DNA of 6,237 nucleotides from an uncultured Pirellulaceae bacterium (GTDB lineage Bacteria > Planctomycetota > Planctomycetia > Pirellulales > Pirellulaceae), in contig CAMYKF010000089.1 of assembly GCA_947258905.1 (NCBI GenBank), positions 1 through 6,237 on the forward strand. Reading direction: 5' to 3'. Under the pieces are notes generated by a model. It worked only from the letters and a program-made list of their open reading frames with translations. It ran no database searches and was not told the origin of the DNA. Positions 5,356 to 6,237 of this stretch are shown here, piece by piece. The number at the start of each line of letters is the position of its first letter. The first letter of the stretch is position 1. A program made the translations under genes and the position numbers.

Positions 5356-6237
5356 ATGTCCTCCCACAAAGCAATCACACTTGAGGAAGTGACCCGCCAA
5401 TTGCAGGCCGGCGGCAGTATGCCTGCCGAGTTGCGCGAAATCTTCAGCGAGGAAGCCGAAGATCACTTGCGGACCATCTATGATGGGCTGAACCGGGTAC
5501 GCGAAAAGAATGACGACATGGCGGCGCTGGCCGACGTGCGTCGCGCCGCGCATACGCTCAAGGGTGCTGCTGGAGCCGTGGGAATGGAAGCGGTCACGCG
5601 GTTGTCACATCGCATGGAAGACCTGCTCGATTGCCTCGCGGAACGAAAACAGGGTCCCACAGCTGAACAACTGAATCTGTTTCTGTCCACCACCGACCAG
5701 ATCCAGGATTTAACCAACGGCCAGATTGACGCTGCTGCCGCGGCTCCGCAACTGGTTGAGATATACGCGTCCTGTGCCAGTCAGTTGGAGGCCATGGGCG
5801 TCAATTCCTCGCCGGTCGCCGACCAGCAGGCCAGCCCGCGCAAAGCGGCTGCCCGGCCCGCCGCGGCAACGATCAAGGCCTCGACCGCCGGAATGGCAGC
5901 CGACGCGTCAACGGCACGAAAAAATAACCAGTACTTGCGAGTACCCTTGCATCGCCTGCACGAACTGGTCGGTCTGATCGGCGAAATGGTCGTGAATCGA
6001 TCCGGGATGGCTCAAAAGCTGGGCGATCTTGAATCACGCATCGACGAGGTGCACGCGGCACTCGACCGGTTGCGAATTGCCAGTCGCGATCTGGAAAAAC
6101 GTCATAACACCAATTCAATTCGAGCTATTGGCAGCCTGAATGGCGGGTCGCGAAGTGTTCGGGCTTGCGGTCCAATGCATGCCGGCAAGGCCGATACCAC
6201 GACCACCACCTCGACGGTACAAAAACTGGATTCACTG
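5356..6237 (+). CDS. cheA: CheA/ChpA-type histidine kinase, 3'-truncated by window edge
   Basis: The first 294 residues are visible and the frame is open to the last base. Residues about 20-120 are a P1 (Hpt) domain, with the phosphorylation site His66 in AAHTLKGAAGAVGM and the acidic entry EIFSEEAEDHL before it. A second helical stretch (about 128-146) and an Ala/Ser-rich linker (about 150-190) follow, with no P2 domain recognised. From residue 193 the P3 dimerisation helix begins: YLRVPLHRLHELVGLIGEMVVNRS, then a long charged helix to about 249 (DRLRIASRDLEKRH). This type of P3, with GE followed by a long first helix, resembles ChpA and PixL kinases of pilus-type systems. The visible end is low-complexity (Gly/Ser, then five Thr). 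The ATPase (P4), CheW-like (P5) and any receiver domains would lie beyond the window. AGGAG (5344-5348) is 7 bases before ATG 5356. Only one Hpt is present ahead of P3, unlike the many in Pseudomonas ChpA. Confidence 0.92.
   Translation, partial: MSSHKAITLEEVTRQLQAGGSMPAELREIFSEEAEDHLRTIYDGLNRVREKNDDMAALADVRRAAHTLKGAAGAVGMEAVTRLSHRMEDLLDCLAERKQGPTAEQLNLFLSTTDQIQDLTNGQIDAAAAAPQLVEIYASCASQLEAMGVNSSPVADQQASPRKAAARPAAATIKASTAGMAADASTARKNNQYLRVPLHRLHELVGLIGEMVVNRSGMAQKLGDLESRIDEVHAALDRLRIASRDLEKRHNTNSIRAIGSLNGGSRSVRACGPMHAGKADTTTTTSTVQKLDSL

Overview
The window holds the end of a small membrane-protein gene pair followed by the front of a chemosensory operon. All genes are on the + strand. Composition is moderately GC-rich (roughly 55-60% by eye), coding is dense, and Shine-Dalgarno sites are modest (AGGA, AGGGG, GAGGAAAA). 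The organism is a Gram-negative-type bacterium. The DUF4234/DUF2752 pair and the TPR-like response regulator would fit a planctomycete, but this is a guess from gene content; a proteobacterium with a type IV pilus type chemosensory system is also possible.

Positions 1-679: the 3' end of a DUF4234 membrane protein (start outside the window) overlaps by 20 bases a DUF2752 membrane protein with the CPxxxxTGxxCPGCGMTRA signature. Positions 680-1036 are a gene-free stretch with only weak dyads, and probably hold the operon promoter, although no convincing promoter box was found.

Positions 1037-6237: five genes in tight array (gaps of 36, 38, 91 and 53 bases): (1) a response regulator in which a TPR-like N-terminus is joined to a C-terminal CheY-like receiver by about 115 residues of RLEAE/RLEQE pentapeptide repeats; (2) a 188-residue helical protein that I do not recognise; (3) a CheW/PilI-type coupling protein with a long acidic N-terminus; (4) a chemoreceptor with a PilJ-like signalling tip, two HAMP-like segments and a transmembrane hairpin with almost no periplasmic part; (5) the first 294 residues of a CheA histidine kinase (Hpt domain with His66, then the P3 dimerisation helix), cut by the window end.

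The order response regulator - X - CheW - MCP - CheA parallels pilG-pilH-pilI-pilJ-(pilK)-chpA of the Pil-Chp system that controls type IV pili and cAMP in Pseudomonas, and pixG-H-I-J-L of cyanobacteria. The receptor would couple through the CheW protein to CheA, whose phosphoryl group would pass from His66 to Asp319 of the response regulator. The noteworthy departures from the standard system are the long charged helix in the regulator, the unknown protein in the place where PilH would be expected, and a receptor with no extracytoplasmic sensor domain.
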